64,000 nt of DNA from Rhexocercosporidium sp. MPI-PUGE-AT-0058. Taxonomy: Eukaryota; Ascomycota; Leotiomycetes; Helotiales. Shown piece after piece: positions 19,301 to 30,550 of the stretch. Position 1 is the stretch's first letter, and every line of letters starts with the position of its first letter. The DNA lies in the NCBI GenBank assembly GCA_020746875.1, contig JAGTJL010000027.1, forward strand, positions 463,501-527,500. The letters run 5' to 3'. The notes below the pieces were generated by a model that was not told the origin of the DNA, did no database searches, and saw only the letters and a program-made list of their open reading frames with translations. The position numbers and the translations under genes are program-made.

Positions 19301-21579
19301 ATTCAGGTGTCGTTGATTCGCTGTCGTCATCACCAAGCCACTTTTTCCATGGCTCCCAATATCCTTGCTCAGGATCGAAGAGCTTGTTAGTGAGCTCAAC
19401 TACTTCGTCATAGTTTGAACCATTCTCTCTAGTATGGTAGTGCCATAATTCCGCGGCATAGTCTCGGAATGGCCGTCTGTCTATATCGCTTTGAAACCGT
19501 AGAGATTCTTGCCATACGATCGGAAATTTTAGATAGCGGAGACACAACTTGGCTAACACGTTGCTTTGGAATGTCTCGTTAGAGACGCGTAGTTGTTTAT
19601 TGGCTGTAAACAGTCCTCCCAGGTCCGGCATGTTGGAAAGAACATATTGCTTCACTGAAAAGTGTGCCAAATGTAGTGTCATTGAGCCCAAATCCTGATC
19701 GGGTACTGCTTTCCGAGTCTCAAGGAAAGATCCACACAAACCTAGGATTTCGCTGCTAATATAGTCTTCGTCGATGGTATCTGGTAGCTCGTCGACTGGG
19801 AGATCTTCACAGCTGTCGTCATCCACGATAAGAAGAGCTTCAGTGATTTCGAGAATTGTGAGCGGACGTAAGGCCAACGCGGTCCATCGAAGAATAGAAA
19901 AAGCGCGAAGCCTGTCCTTGTCAGGCAGATGGAAAATCTTCGCCCAGTTTCGGTCGTAAAGATTGTCTAGTGCTGTAGGGGCTTGATCGATAGTTGCTTC
20001 GAGTTGCTTCTTATTCTTTCCACTACGTAATTGTCCCTCTAGCATCTTTACCCAGAGAAACATTCCGTCGCATCGGTCGGCCATCCTCTGTGATAGCTCC
20101 ATCCTAAGTGTTTCGCTCTTATTTGATAACTTGTTATCAATAACACTCCGAGAGAACAAGATAGTGTCGGGTCGGACATCCTCGGGATGGATTTGGTACT
20201 CTTTTAAACCTTGATTACTGTCGCCTTTCCAAAGAGCACGAAAGCCGCATCGAATTTCGGGTTCATCGCGGCTGAGAATCAAGATTCGAGTACTTGCATA
20301 CGCAACTGCTCGCTTAATTGACTCAAAAAACTCCACAGTATTCTCTTCCCATATACACTCATCAAGGCCATCTGCGACGAATGTACAGTTTGGTATATGC
20401 TGAACGATCGTCTGAAATAGGTCAACGATTTCAGTTTGAGATGCATTACGTCCGTCTGTTGCTTCCCTCTTGCCACAAGCTAATTCGAATGCATCTCGAT
20501 TGCGTGATATTATCTGAGATACCCAAGACCTTATTATGTTGAAGGGATCTCGTCTGCTTTCTAAGTCTGACGAACAGAAATAGTATGCAAGTGGGGATTC
20601 GAGCATCTCTGACAGATACTGAACCACCCGTGCACATAATATTGTCTTTCCGTGTCCTGCAGGACCGTTGATCCATAAGGGTTTAGCAGTTCCAGAGGGG
20701 AAATCGGGGGATACCCATTCCAGGAAGGCCTGTCGACTTAGAATCCAGTCGCATGTGCCGTCGAGCTTCCTTCGAATCAAGCTGTCATAAACATTGTTGG
20801 CCCATGACGCATTAAGCCAGATGTCTAATTCCTTCCTTATATCATCTTTAATCGTTAGCGAGGCTTTGTAAAAGGCGTGGAAGACCTACGTTCAGCCTGC
20901 TTTTCCAGCTTCATAAGTACTCGTTGAGAGTTAGAGAACCATGCATCCTTATCTTCACCCCGTAGGTAGTTAGACTCGTTTAACTATGAGGTTTAGAGAA
21001 GTACATACTGTTCAGGGTCAGACCGTCATCCCTTGTACCCTTATCCACATTCCCCAGTCCTGCCAGTCCGTCCGGTGGGACCAAGCTGTATAATCTCTGA
21101 ACCAAGGCTCCAAATTGTTGTACTTGGGAAATGAATATTGCTTTGCTCCTGAGAGACCATCCGATCTTACTCTTCTTCGAGATTGTCCCTTCAGGCTTTT
21201 GAGATTTTTGACGCGTGGTAAGGAAACGAATTCCGTCAGGAAAAGAGTTTGGGCCTGCTTCTACTACAGGCTGGAGATTGGACACCGTACCGTCCGCTTT
21301 GTTAAAGATCTCCTGAATACATGATAGAATCTCTTGCACGATCGAGTTTATCTCTTCATTATCGAAACGATTATGGCCGTTCTTCGGTGTATTTTTGTCT
21401 ATGCCGACACCTTGAGCCCATTTCATGAATAGAACCTTGTCAGCCTTAAATTGAGCAACAACCGATCGCGACTCTGACGAAAATTCCTTGTAGGAATCCA
21501 CTTTCTCAATGACATCTAGACATGCACTGAAAACGCCAGCTAAGCCTACGATTCCGATGGTGAAACTGATTGGTTCCAT
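16305..21579 (-). CDS. HeLo-NACHT-ankyrin-ZZ NLR-type protein
   Basis: Exon 1 (21579-21009) starts MEPISFTIGIVGLAGVFSACLDVIEKV, a HeLo-type N-terminal domain linked in fungi to membrane-active cell death. A short exon (20983-20890) carries NYLRGEDKDAWFSNSQ. After an intron at 20889-20846 (GTAGGT donor, GCTAACG branch) comes the long exon to 16305. That exon has NACHT with Walker A GPAGHGKTILC and Walker B TFVADGLDEC, then a linker with LDNLYDRNWAKIF. About 27-28 ankyrin repeats of 33 residues follow (GWTPLNSASNNGHVEVVKLL type), and a C-terminal ZZ zinc finger (WCDVC...CSVC...DICEEC...HELIH). The splice between the first two exons is one base out of phase as I place it, so either the donor differs or there is a one-base indel. 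About 1,730 aa. Likely an allorecognition or immune-type receptor that oligomerises on ligand binding by the repeats. Confidence 0.8.
16700..19200 (-). repeat. 99-bp ankyrin-coding tandem repeat
   Basis: More than 25 units of 99 bp encode the ankyrin repeats. Blocks of four successive units (residues following GADVTVANQNGWTPL) recur almost unchanged later in the array. The pair NKWTPLHSASKNGH / NGWTPLNVASNNGH also recurs. The outer units at both ends are more diverged, as expected if the inner ones are shuffled by recombination. Confidence 0.85.
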
Positions 21580-21903
21580 TGTTGTGAATCGAGATCTTTC
21601 TTCAATATTATTCCAAGATAAGATGATCGCCTATCTTGCTTGTTGAAGCCTGCTTGATGCAGAAGTGATGAAGCTCTCGTAAAATTTCAGGACTACTGGA
21701 ACATTTAGAAGAAGATGACAGTGAGCACTGATAAGTGGAAGGATGACTGGCATCTGAAGATTTTCTGCTTTTGCGCCTTCCATATGCTTAGCGTCTGACA
21801 CTGCCCCCGGCTTTAGCACTGCCACACATCGCTTGAAGCCCGGCAGCCGAAATTGAAAGATTGGTAGTGAAGATAACACGTGGCTGCCGATCATGAAAAT
21901 AAT
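21580..21903. other. Upstream region of the HeLo-NACHT gene
   Basis: Presumed promoter and leader of the minus-strand NLR-type gene. No distinct element recognised. Confidence 0.4.
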
Positions 21904-22167
21904 GCCCTATGGGGCTATCGGTCGGGTAGGAAATGGCCGATTGTGGCGAGGTGCCCAAACACGAGAGTATTCTGTTTTTGTGCACGATATTGTGATTAAA
22001 AATAAACAAGAAATCAATAAACGATTGTACTATTATTTTAAAACCAAATCCAAAGACCAATTCTTATTCTTATTATTGTGAGTTGTGCAACTTTTCCTTA
22101 AGAACTTCGACTTTAGTGTTCTGCACGTGCCTCAATCGGCCACTTCCTACCCGACCCGATAGGGGGT
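21904..22167. mobile_element. Small MITE-like inverted-repeat element (~265 bp)
   Basis: Ends of about 45 bp are inverted: left CTATCGGTCGGGTAGGAAAT then GGCCGATTGTGGC; right, as reverse complement, TATCGGGTCGGGTAGGAAGT then GGCCGATTGAGGC. The interior is AT-rich and non-coding. Structure is that of a miniature DNA transposon; the parent family was not identified. Confidence 0.65.
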
Positions 22168-22600
22168 ACATACACATGCGCGCTAGTGAATCTAGCTCCC
22201 GCTTCTGGCTCAAGGCTCACTCGGCGTCTTGGTAGGGCTTGCACCATTGAGCGCCCACGCTCAGAACCATCACCGGCAACAGCAGTCAGCTCGAGACCGG
22301 GAATGCCACTAGAGGCATCAAGCTCGAATCCTTACCAATCACTTACACGACCCGACCAGATCCTTACCAAACACAAAACCCAGATATCATCTGCGACGGT
22401 AATTATCAGCCTGTGTCTTTTATCGCCTTCACGTTCTGACTCTTTAAGTCCGTAGCGAAGAAGAGCTTAGCTGACGTAGCTATCGACGAGGATTATATTA
22501 TCGCGGATCGTACGGGTTAAGATATAAGAGATTAGGCAAAGGATAAAGAGCGGATTCTCCTTAAAGAAAAAGATCGTATTATAAGAGTTAAGTTAGTTAG
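22168..22600. other. Stretch without recognised genes
   Basis: A unique GC-moderate part is followed by AT-rich DNA just before the Gypsy LTR (a frame with DRTG and AKDKERILLKEKDRIIR), which may be an old transposon remnant. Nothing firm. Confidence 0.3.
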
Positions 22601-22802
22601 TGTCAGGAGTGGAATCTAGTATAAGGAGGGTCGGGGGTTCTACGGAAGGTTTGCAGGCTTGGCACAGATCACGTGTTAATATCTTTATTTATTTACTTCG
22701 GAGGGGAGTAGAGAGGATTTAGAAGGCTAGAGATCAGTCTGAATTACAGTTAATATACCCTGAACGTTTCGAATAGTAATTCCCTATCATTTAAACCTTA
22801 CA
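22601..22802 (+). repeat. 5' LTR of the Gypsy element
   Basis: Begins TGTCAGG and ends CCTTACA. Contains CACGTG and a run TTTATTTATTTACTTCGG. Solo copies of the same LTR family are scattered at 34086, 34459, 42259 (old), 46979 and 51042. Confidence 0.85.
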
Positions 22803-22868
22803 TTCTAATCTCTTTACCTACACGGAGATAGTTCGTTACTTATTCGAAGCCTTCACGAAACAATTACG

Positions 22869-24217
22869 ATGGCTGGAAACAAGAAGAAGACAGCTTCAGC
22901 GGCAAAGGGGATACCACGATCACCCTCACCTCACTCCATCGATCAACCATCGAACACCCTTCGAAATAACCCTGAAGATGGCTCGCCTACGCGCAGCGAG
23001 CAGTTCCAGCGCTCTGACGGAGGTTTGGAGGGTCTTACGGATGACGACGAAAGGGGCTCGGATGCCGAAGAAGCTATTGAAGCTGAGCGACGACGAATCT
23101 TGGAAATTCAAGCACAGGTTAAGCGGAAGAAGGAGGAGAAGGCAGTTCGGAACCGAATCGAAGAGTTAGAGGAGGTAGTGCGGGAGCGAAAGGACTTGGA
23201 GAGAGAGCTAGCGGACATAATGCAAAGGGAACAAGAAGAAGAGGAAGGCAGAGGATATATAGATGGAGGAAAGCGTCGACGCGCGAATACGGCCGGGGAC
23301 CGCTATCGTGACGAACCCACGGGACCCCTTCGAGATGACTTCGACATACGTCCGATGCCGCATCGACGAATCCCAAAGATGCGAGAGCTTCCGACATACA
23401 AGGGCAAGAGCGCTGAAGAGGCTCAGTCTATTATCCGAGGTGCTGAGCGGAGGTTCCGTCAAGACAAAGGGATAATATATACTACGGATGAAGACAAGAT
23501 CAATGAATGCGTTCTTGCTTTCGACGAGAAGGTAGAACGGAAGTGGACCGGGTTCGAATCGAGGGCCGGGACCAACTCACTTACTTAGGAAGGGTTTAAG
23601 CAGTGGATGCTAGACTCAATTATGGACCCGGAAATCGAGAGCTTGCGGTGCTCAATCGGTATGAGAACGCTCAACAGCGCGAGAACGAGTCGGTGGATGA
23701 TTTCGTGTCTTTTCTTAATAGCTTAGAGCAACAACTGAAGATCGGAGACGATACGGCGAGACGACGGACCCTTTACGCCAAACTAAAGCCTGAGTTGAGG
23801 AGAGAAATCACTAAACTTAGCACTACTGGAATTATTGGAACCCACGAAGAGCTGGTATCTCTAGCTCGTCGCATTGAAAATGCTAATAAAGTAAATGATC
23901 AGAACAAACCCCGAAAGGACACCGACAAGGCTCCGAAGAAGGACAACGATCGCCCTCGCAGTGACAAACCATCTTACATCTCCTCTTCGAACTCAGACCG
24001 AAGGCGAGACGAGTTCAGTAACACGAATCGGACCCTTATCGGTGCTAGGTCGGGGGCAGAAGGATCGAGTAGTAAGGAATGCTACCGCTGGAAAAAGCCA
24101 GGCCACTTAGCAGCAAAATGCCCGGAGGTTACGTGTTACAATTGTCAAAAAAAAGGACATGTTTCTCTAGATTGCACGGAGCTACGACGGACGGGAAACG
24201 GACTAGCCCGATCTTAA
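22869..24217 (+). pseudogene. Gypsy gag with zinc knuckles
   Basis: ATG at 22869 opens a gag frame (MAGNKKKTASAAKG) with a Glu/Arg-rich coiled-coil (about residues 60-135) and the capsid-like RELPTYKGKSAEEAQSII. It stops at TAG 23586-23588. After a frame change near 23630 the capsid continues (RYENAQQRENESVDDFVSFL) and ends with two CCHC-like knuckles. The first, CYRWKKPGHLAAKC, has Trp at its second Cys; the second, CYNCQKKGHVSLDC, is complete. Gag packages the RNA. The breaks make it non-functional. Confidence 0.85.
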
Positions 24218-24275
24218 TCTCTTCACTGTAACAAGATCGGGCGAGGAAGAGGAACGGCAGAGGATTGTAATACCG

Positions 24276-27200
24276 GTGGAGATTCGGACTCAAGACGGAA
24301 GGGTGCGGATCGAACGAGCACTTCTCGACAGCGGTGCCGAAGGCAACTATGTTTCTCAGGCGCTTGCAATCGAATGCGGATGGAAGCTTGTAACTAATCA
24401 AATTGAATTAGCCACAATCGAAGGAAGAGAAGTTACTACTTACGGCACTCATTCCTTACAATTGCATATCACTAATAGCGAAGGCACTACGAAAGGGCAT
24501 CGGCAGTCGTACATCGCCTGCGACTTCGAGATTCCAGGAGTTACTTTCATCTTAGGATTTCCTTGGCTTAAGGAAGTTGACCCTGCTATTAGCTTTCGAT
24601 CAAGGACCTGGCGGTTTCCCTTCGGAAGGAATCAGGTTAACGTTATCTCTGCCAGGAAGTTTGCGAAGAAAACTCGGAAGGATCAAGTGTATTGCGTCGT
24701 ACTTAACGCTAAGAATATCGAAGGTGCCGAGTTGCCTCCGAAATATATCGACTACCAGGAGATCTTCAGCGAAACAGGTGCTGGAACGCTACCTAAACAC
24801 CATCCGATGGAGCATCGAATCGACCTCGAACCTGGCAAGGAACCACCATGGGGACCCGTTTACCCACTCTCCGAGTCAGAGCTGACAGTGCTCCGAGAAT
24901 ACCTCGAAGCGAGTTTAGAGAAGGGTTGGATCCGAAGATCTACTAGCCCTGTAGGAGCGCCTATTCTGTTTGTGCCTAAGAAGGGCGGAGGACTGCGATT
25001 ATGTGTCGATTACAGAGGGCTTAATGCTGTTACGGTGAAGAATCGGACCCCTTTACCCTTGATTAGTGAAACCCTCGACCGGTTGAGACGCGCTAAAGTG
25101 TTTACAAAGCTAGACCTGAAGGATGCGTATCACCGACTCCGAATCAAGCAAGGCGACGAATAGAAGACGGCATTTCGGACCCGATACGGGCACTTTGAGT
25201 ATTGCGTGCTTCCTTTTGGGCTCTCGAATGCTCCAGCGACATTTCAAGCTTATATTAACCAAGCTTTAATTGGCTAGTAGACGTCACTTGTGTAGTCTAC
25301 TTAGACGATATTCTTATCTTTTCTGAGAGCATCGAAGACCATACGGAAGCTGTTCGAGAGGTCCTCGAAAAGCTTCGCACTCATAAACTCTACGCTAACC
25401 TCAAGAAATGCGCATTCGACACTGATACTGTGGAGTTTCTAGGGTTCGTAGTAGGCCCGACAGGTATCCGAATGGACCCCTCCCGAGTCGAGAGCATCCA
25501 GAAATGGCCTTTGCCTAAGTCGTGGCGAGATATACAAGTATTCTTAGGGTTTACTAACTTTTACCGCCGTTTCATTCGCAGTTATGCAAAAGTTACTCAA
25601 CCTATTACTGATTTATTAAAAGGGATGTAAAGAGGAAGGAAGACAGAACCTTTTCGGTTCTCTCGCGGAGCCACCACGGCATTCTTGATCCTACGAGAAA
25701 GATTCTCTCAGGCTCTAATCCTTCGTCACTTCGACCCTCAACTAAAGATTCGGGTAGAAACAGATGCTTCGAAATTCGCTATTAGTGGAATCCTATCTCA
25801 ACTATTCGGCAGCGGTACGGAGGCTCGATGGCACCCTATCGCATTCTACTCGAAGAAGCTCTCTCCTACTGAGCAACGGTATGAAGTTCATGACGGGGAA
25901 CTAATGGCGATAGTGCATGCATTTAAGCAATGGAGTCAATACCTCCGAGGCGCTTCCGATGTTATTACGGTCCGAACAGATCATCACAATCTCAAATACT
26001 TTATGACGAAACGGAGGCTTACCGGACGGCAAGCGAGGTGGGCCGATGAACTAGCTGAATTCGATTTTGTTATTGAATATCGGACTGGGGCTACAAATCC
26101 TGCTGATGGGCCTTCGCGAAGACCTGACCTCAGAGACTCGGAACCTAGTCGGGGTGAAGACGAAGAAGAGGAGCAGTTACCGACGTTGCATCGGAAGCTA
26201 CGCTTAGCTGCGATGTTGCAAAAGAGAAGGCCTCTGTTGATGGCATTTCTAAAGTCGGGGCTTAGACAACCCCGCACCGATGAGTTATCGGAGTCAGATC
26301 AAGGATCGTCCATGAAGGATTCATGGGGCAGCGAAGAGCAATCGAAGGGGGCACGAGGGGCCTCCGATGAGTCTATTGCTGGTGTTACTGGTTGCAAACA
26401 GTACATACCACGGCGAGTAGCAGTTATACTGTTACAAACCGAAACAGCAGGCAGCGAACCTTCGGAACCGATTCAAAGCATAATCCTTGATTTACAGAAG
26501 GTAGATCCTTTTGTGATGAATAGGACGTACGAATCGATTCCGAGGGGACGTCGAGCTGGGTCCGAAGGACACTGGAAGATGTGCGAAGATGGACTGTTAC
26601 GATATCGTGGCAGGACTTATGTGCCTGAGAAATCACTTCGGAGTGAGATCTTAAATGCTAATCACGATGATGCCGTGGCAGGACACTTCGGGTTCCGAAG
26701 AACCTTCGAATTGCTTTCGAGGAAATACTTTTGGCAAGGATTACGTACAGACGTTAAGAAGTATGTGAGCACTTGCGCAGAGTGTCAAAGAGGGAAACCA
26801 AGAAGGCACCGACCTTACGGCGAGTTAGCCCCGTTTCCTATTCCTTCAAAACCTTGGGAAGAGATAATTATGGATTTTATTACAGACTTACCGCCGAGTA
26901 AAAGGGTAGGTCGAGTGTACGATTCTATTCTCGTGATCGTCGATCGATTTACGAAGTTGGTTCGGTATATCCCCGTGACGAAGACGATTACTGCACCCGA
27001 GCTAGCCGAGCTTTTTATACAACATGTATATAAGGACTTTGGATGCCCTAAAGGTATTACCACCGACAGAGGCTCTGTCTTTACAAGCAAGTTCTGGTCT
27101 TCGGTAATGTTCTACCTTCAGGTTCGACGCCGACTTAGCACCGCATTTCATCCGCAAACCGATGGGCAAACCGAACGACAGAACCAAGACTTGGAATTCT

Positions 27201-27957
27201 ATTTGAGGACATACTGTGATTACCGCCAAGATAATTGGGCCTCTAAGCTAGCCTTAGCGGAATTCACATATAATAATTCGGTGCATGCATCTACCGGTTC
27301 GACACCTTTTCGGATGCTATACGGGTTTAACCCGGAGCTTGGTTCGAACGTCGAGGACGACGTCCAAGAAGGAGGGGCACCTGCTGCAGTTGAGAGAGTG
27401 AGACTCTTACAGCAGGAAAGAGAGTACTTGCGGAGAAGCTTCGAATTGCTTCCGAATCCCATAAGAAGTTCTACGATGCTAAACACAAAAAGACTAGGTT
27501 TCAAGTCGGAGACATGGTTTTACTAGCTACGAAGCACCTTCGACAGTTAAGACCTTCTCGGAAGCTTGCCGACAAATTTCTAGGGCCTTTTAAGGTCAAG
27601 AGGGTTGTTTATAGTCACGGTCAAGCATATCAGCTCGAACTGCCCCCGACTTACCGCATTCACGATACTTTTCATGTGTCACTTTTGGAACCGTAGCAAG
27701 GACGAAAGGGAGTCGAAGCCAGACCGGAGGCAATTCAAGTCCAAGAGCAAGAAGAGTTCGAGGTTAAGTCTATTCAGGCTCATAAGGATACGAGGCGAGG
27801 CCGCCTGTATTTAGTCCGTTGGAAGGGTTACTCTGCTGCAGATGATACTTGGGAGCCTATAAGTCATCTTGCACACGCTAAAGATGCATTGCAAGAATAC
27901 TTGAGGGATATACCAGGAGAAGGGAAATCGGAATCACGACGGAGCTCACGAAGATAA
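24276..27957 (+). pseudogene. Gypsy pol: protease, RT, RNase H, integrase, chromodomain
   Basis: In order: aspartic protease [12 protein letters not shown] (about 24325). Reverse transcriptase from [20 protein letters not shown] through [12 protein letters not shown], then YLDDILIFS near 25295. RNase H VETDASKFAISGILSQ to VRTDHHNLKYF. Integrase with the HHCC zinc module (AGHFGFRR, STCAECQRGK) and catalytic region MDFITDLP, TTDRGSVFTSKFW, GQTERQNQ. A GPF-like KFLGPFKVKRVVYSHG leads into a chromodomain (YLVRWKGYSAADDTWEPISHL). Breaks: TAG at 25161-25163 where the motif expects Trp, a frameshift near 25275, TAA at 25628-25630, a frame change near 27480, and TAG near 27694. Most of the nonsense changes fit C-to-T or G-to-A. 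No active enzyme can be made. Confidence 0.9.
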
Positions 27958-28065
27958 AGGGATCAAGAGCAGAAGTCTTCATAAGCCCCGAAGGGCGCCG
28001 GAGGCAAAACGAAAGAAGCCCGAAGGCACAAACCGCAACACAACAAAAAAGCCCGAAGGCGCTAT

Positions 28066-28736
28066 CTACAGCTCGAGGCTGCCGCTGGGGGAGCGGAGAC
28101 GGCGGGCCCGAAGATCCTCCTCCATATCCTCGTCCTCATCCTCATCCTTCTCCTCCTCAACCTCACCCTCGGGGGCCTATCGAAGTCAGTACGGAGGAAA
28201 TACGAGGGCACATCAATACTTACAGGGACACGACGCAACAACTCCGTGAGGAGGTCGTTGGTTCGGTTCTGCGCAGCGAGAAGCTGGCGGAGGAGGTCGT
28301 CGGTGGTAGTAGCAGCAGCAGCAGCGGCAGGAGCGGCAGCAGCAGGGCGAGGGGTGGCGGAGGCGGGACGGAGGGGAGACGAGGCGTTACCACCGGTAGA
28401 CCGGGCGGCCCGAGCAGATCGGTCCACCGCGGCCACCACGGCAACAGCCAGGTCCCGAACCTCGTCGGCCCAGGCAAAGCCGGAGGCGAAGTCATCCTGA
28501 GCTGCAAGCAGCTCTAGGGCAAGGTCGTGTGCCTCCTCGGGGAGCTATCGGAGTCAATACGGATGCTCTGATGTTTGTTGATAACGAAGGGACATCGGAG
28601 TACTTACGGCGACACACCGGGACTTCTGATCGCGGCAGCGATCACACTTGGTGCTGTTGGCCTTTGAAAAGGCACAGACGTGGTCTACCACGCCACTGGC
28701 GAGGTGGCGGGCGCAGCGGCAGCAAATCGAAGCCAT
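28066..28736 (-). CDS. Antisense accessory gene of the Gypsy element, cysteine-module protein
   Basis: Opposite to pol, between the chromodomain and the 3' LTR. Three exons, 28608-28736, 28224-28544 and 28066-28176, join in phase 0 through two canonical introns (both GTAAGT donors, CGATAG acceptors). They give a 186-aa protein without any stop or frameshift, although gag and pol are riddled with them. Residues 1-43 hold C-x2-C-x12-C-x9-C-x2-C-x6-C (MASICCRCARHLASG... KCDRCRDQKSRC), a possible zinc module. An Ala/Thr/Pro-rich linker follows, then a helix DDLLRQLLAAQNRTNDLLTE, then an acidic segment (EEEKDEDEDEDMEED) and a basic end. I chose the ATG at 28736 because upstream in-frame sequence is a CCATA microsatellite. 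The Copia element has a protein of the same design. Function unknown; nucleic-acid binding is an inference. Confidence 0.75.
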
Positions 28737-28747
28737 ATCGAAGGCAG

Positions 28748-28785
28748 GTCGAATGTATGGTCTGGTATGGTATGGTATGGTATGA
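28748..28785. repeat. GGTAT/ATGGT microsatellite
   Basis: Short run of GGTATGGTAT units just upstream of the antisense accessory gene's start, probably in its leader or promoter. Confidence 0.6.
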
Positions 28786-29113
28786 CGGGGGCGAGACGGA
28801 GGGACAGCGAAGCCAAATCGGAGGGGAGGATGATGGTGTTGACTGAAGGTTGGATTTGTTTGGGGGCCAAAATGTAAACAACCCACGGCAGAACTCGCCA
28901 CACCGCCTAACTACGCGAACCACCACTGATCTGGACCCGTCCACATTCCGATTTGGGTCCGCAACATCACTGTTTACTCTACTAATAGACTACTCCTGTT
29001 CCAAGGAGTCGAGTCCGATTTGGGTCCGTATGTATTTCGATCTACGTTCGCTATACTATGTTACTGCTACATTATCTCGTATCTTGAGGACAAGATTCTA
29101 GGAGAGGGGGTAA

Positions 29114-29315
29114 TGTCAGGAGTGGAATCTAGTATAAGGAGGGTCGGGGGTTCTACGGAAGGTTTGCAGTCTTGGCACGGATCACGTGTTAATATCTTTA
29201 TTTATTTACTTCGGAGGGGAGTAGAGAGGATTTAGAAGGCCAGAGATCAGTCTGAATTACAACTGATATACCCTGAACGTTTCGAATAGTAATTCCCTAT
29301 CATTTGAACCTTACA
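29114..29315 (+). repeat. 3' LTR of the Gypsy element
   Basis: Begins TGTCAGGAGTGG and ends TTGAACCTTACA. Near-identical to the 5' LTR. The antisense accessory gene begins about 380 bp inside it. Confidence 0.85.
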
Positions 29316-29384
29316 ATCTGTGTCAAGCCTGCAAACCTTCCGTAGAACCCCCCGACCCTCCTTATACTAGATTCCACTCCTGAC
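29316..29384 (-). repeat. Inverted partial LTR abutting the 3' LTR
   Basis: Directly after the 3' LTR, reading ATCTGTGTCAAGCCTGCAAA to CCACTCCTGACA, is the reverse complement of about the first 69 bp of the same LTR. The rest is missing. It suggests a second insertion in opposite orientation followed by deletion or inversion. Confidence 0.8.
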
Positions 29385-30037
29385 AGGCGGGAATATGAAG
29401 ATAACAAGAGTCTCTTAGAATTTATAGCTACGTAGGAAAGAAGGTATGGAAAGAAGTAGGTTATATACAAAGGTAGGCTCCACAGAGGCTCGTCTAATCT
29501 CGGCATCTTCCCAATTAGGAAGTGAATAGCCGAGGCTGGAAATGAGGCTCTGGAAGCTCTAAACCGTCACACTAACTAGCCCTTACTCAGCAACTATTCA
29601 GCGCTATTTAACTAGAATGGAATAATAACTTAATATTAGTTAAATAGAATAGAATAATCACGTGTTATTCTATTCTATTCTATTCTATTCTATTCTATTC
29701 CTTTGACACACTGTAAGTAGGTGTAGATATAAACATAGGGGTAGTTGGCCGTAGGTAAAGTTTAGTTATGTTATACAGAAAGTTTGGTTTGGATTATGAA
29801 ATAGTTTAAGATTAAATTAAGTCTGCAAACATGTCAGAGAGAGTTCACGGTAGGCAAAGCTTCGTAGAGGTTCAGGGAAAATATATTCAAAGAACTAATC
29901 TCTGGCCTTCGAAGAAACCCAGAGGAGAAGCGTATATATAGAGGGGTTACCCGTGAGGGGAAGCAAAACGCCGGCGTGACTAGATACACAAGTGGGACTG
30001 ATTCTACTGATGCCGTAGAAGCCTCGGCCCCCTTATG
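29385..30037. repeat. Gene-free stretch with an ATTCT microsatellite (29664-29702)
   Basis: About seven copies of TATTC sit in AT-rich, RIP-like sequence. TAACTAGAATGGAATAATAA-type sequence precedes it. Nothing else recognised apart from a possible short frame that starts further on. Confidence 0.6.
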
Positions 30038-30370
30038 CTACGGGTCCGATTCCATACAGATAGAATAGAAGAGCGTACACATGACAAAACACAATTTTAT
30101 CACTAGAAAAGTGTAATTGTCACAGGGTAACGGGACAAACGCAGGGAGCAATTGGTAGAATTGTGTATTGACTGAAACTTGGTGTTTCAGGAAGTCTACA
30201 GCATTCCTCTTAAGGAGGAATACGCTTGAGGAAGGTGCCACCCCTGACAGTAATTCCCTCGACATATATTGTACATGTTGTTTCCAAGATCGGAATGTCT
30301 GGTGAGACGAGAAAAGTATCCACGTTTCAATTAATATTGCTAGGATAATCACGACTAGAACAGGAAGCAT
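30038..30370 (-). CDS. Small hypothetical membrane protein
   Basis: A 110-codon open frame with an N-terminal hydrophobic segment (LPVLVVIILAILIETWILF) and a second one near the end (LVIKLCFVMCTLFYSI). No family recognised. It lies downstream of, and in the same direction as, the acyltransferase gene, and could also be chance. Confidence 0.25.
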   Translation of the reverse strand: MLPVLVVIILAILIETWILFSSHQTFRSWKQHVQYMSRELLSGVAPSSSVFLLKRNAVDFLKHQVSVNTQFYQLLPAFVPLPCDNYTFLVIKLCFVMCTLFYSICMESDP

Positions 30371-30550
30371 TGAGGTGCGGGGTTTTTGATTGACTTGTTG
30401 TATTAATTACAGTGGTTGTGCGATCTGCAGATACGCTCCTTAATGACTAGTGGTCTGACTAGCGTGGCAGAGTTTGCATCCGACTCTGTCCACATGACTA
30501 ATCCGTGACTTAAACCAGCATAAACCTGCAACAATTAAAATTTATGCTTC

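Larger units (their letters stand above)
22601..29315 (+). mobile_element. Ty3/Gypsy chromovirus, LTR to LTR, RIP-damaged
   Basis: A 202-bp LTR at 22601-22802 and its partner at 29114-29315 both start TGTCAGGAGTGGAATC and end GAACCTTACA-like. They enclose gag, protease, reverse transcriptase, RNase H, integrase and a chromodomain in the Ty3/Gypsy order. An antisense gene lies between the chromodomain and the 3' LTR. Bases next to the two LTRs do not form a target duplication, because a second, inverted LTR fragment abuts the right end. The LTRs differ at a handful of sites (TATAAGG shared, CAGGCTTGGC versus CAGTCTTGGC), so the insertion is not brand new. Confidence 0.9.

Noticed and set aside
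28220..28507. Leucine- and alanine-rich overlapping frames
   Set aside because: Other frames of the GC-rich antisense accessory gene. The three-exon model has proper introns and explains the region better.
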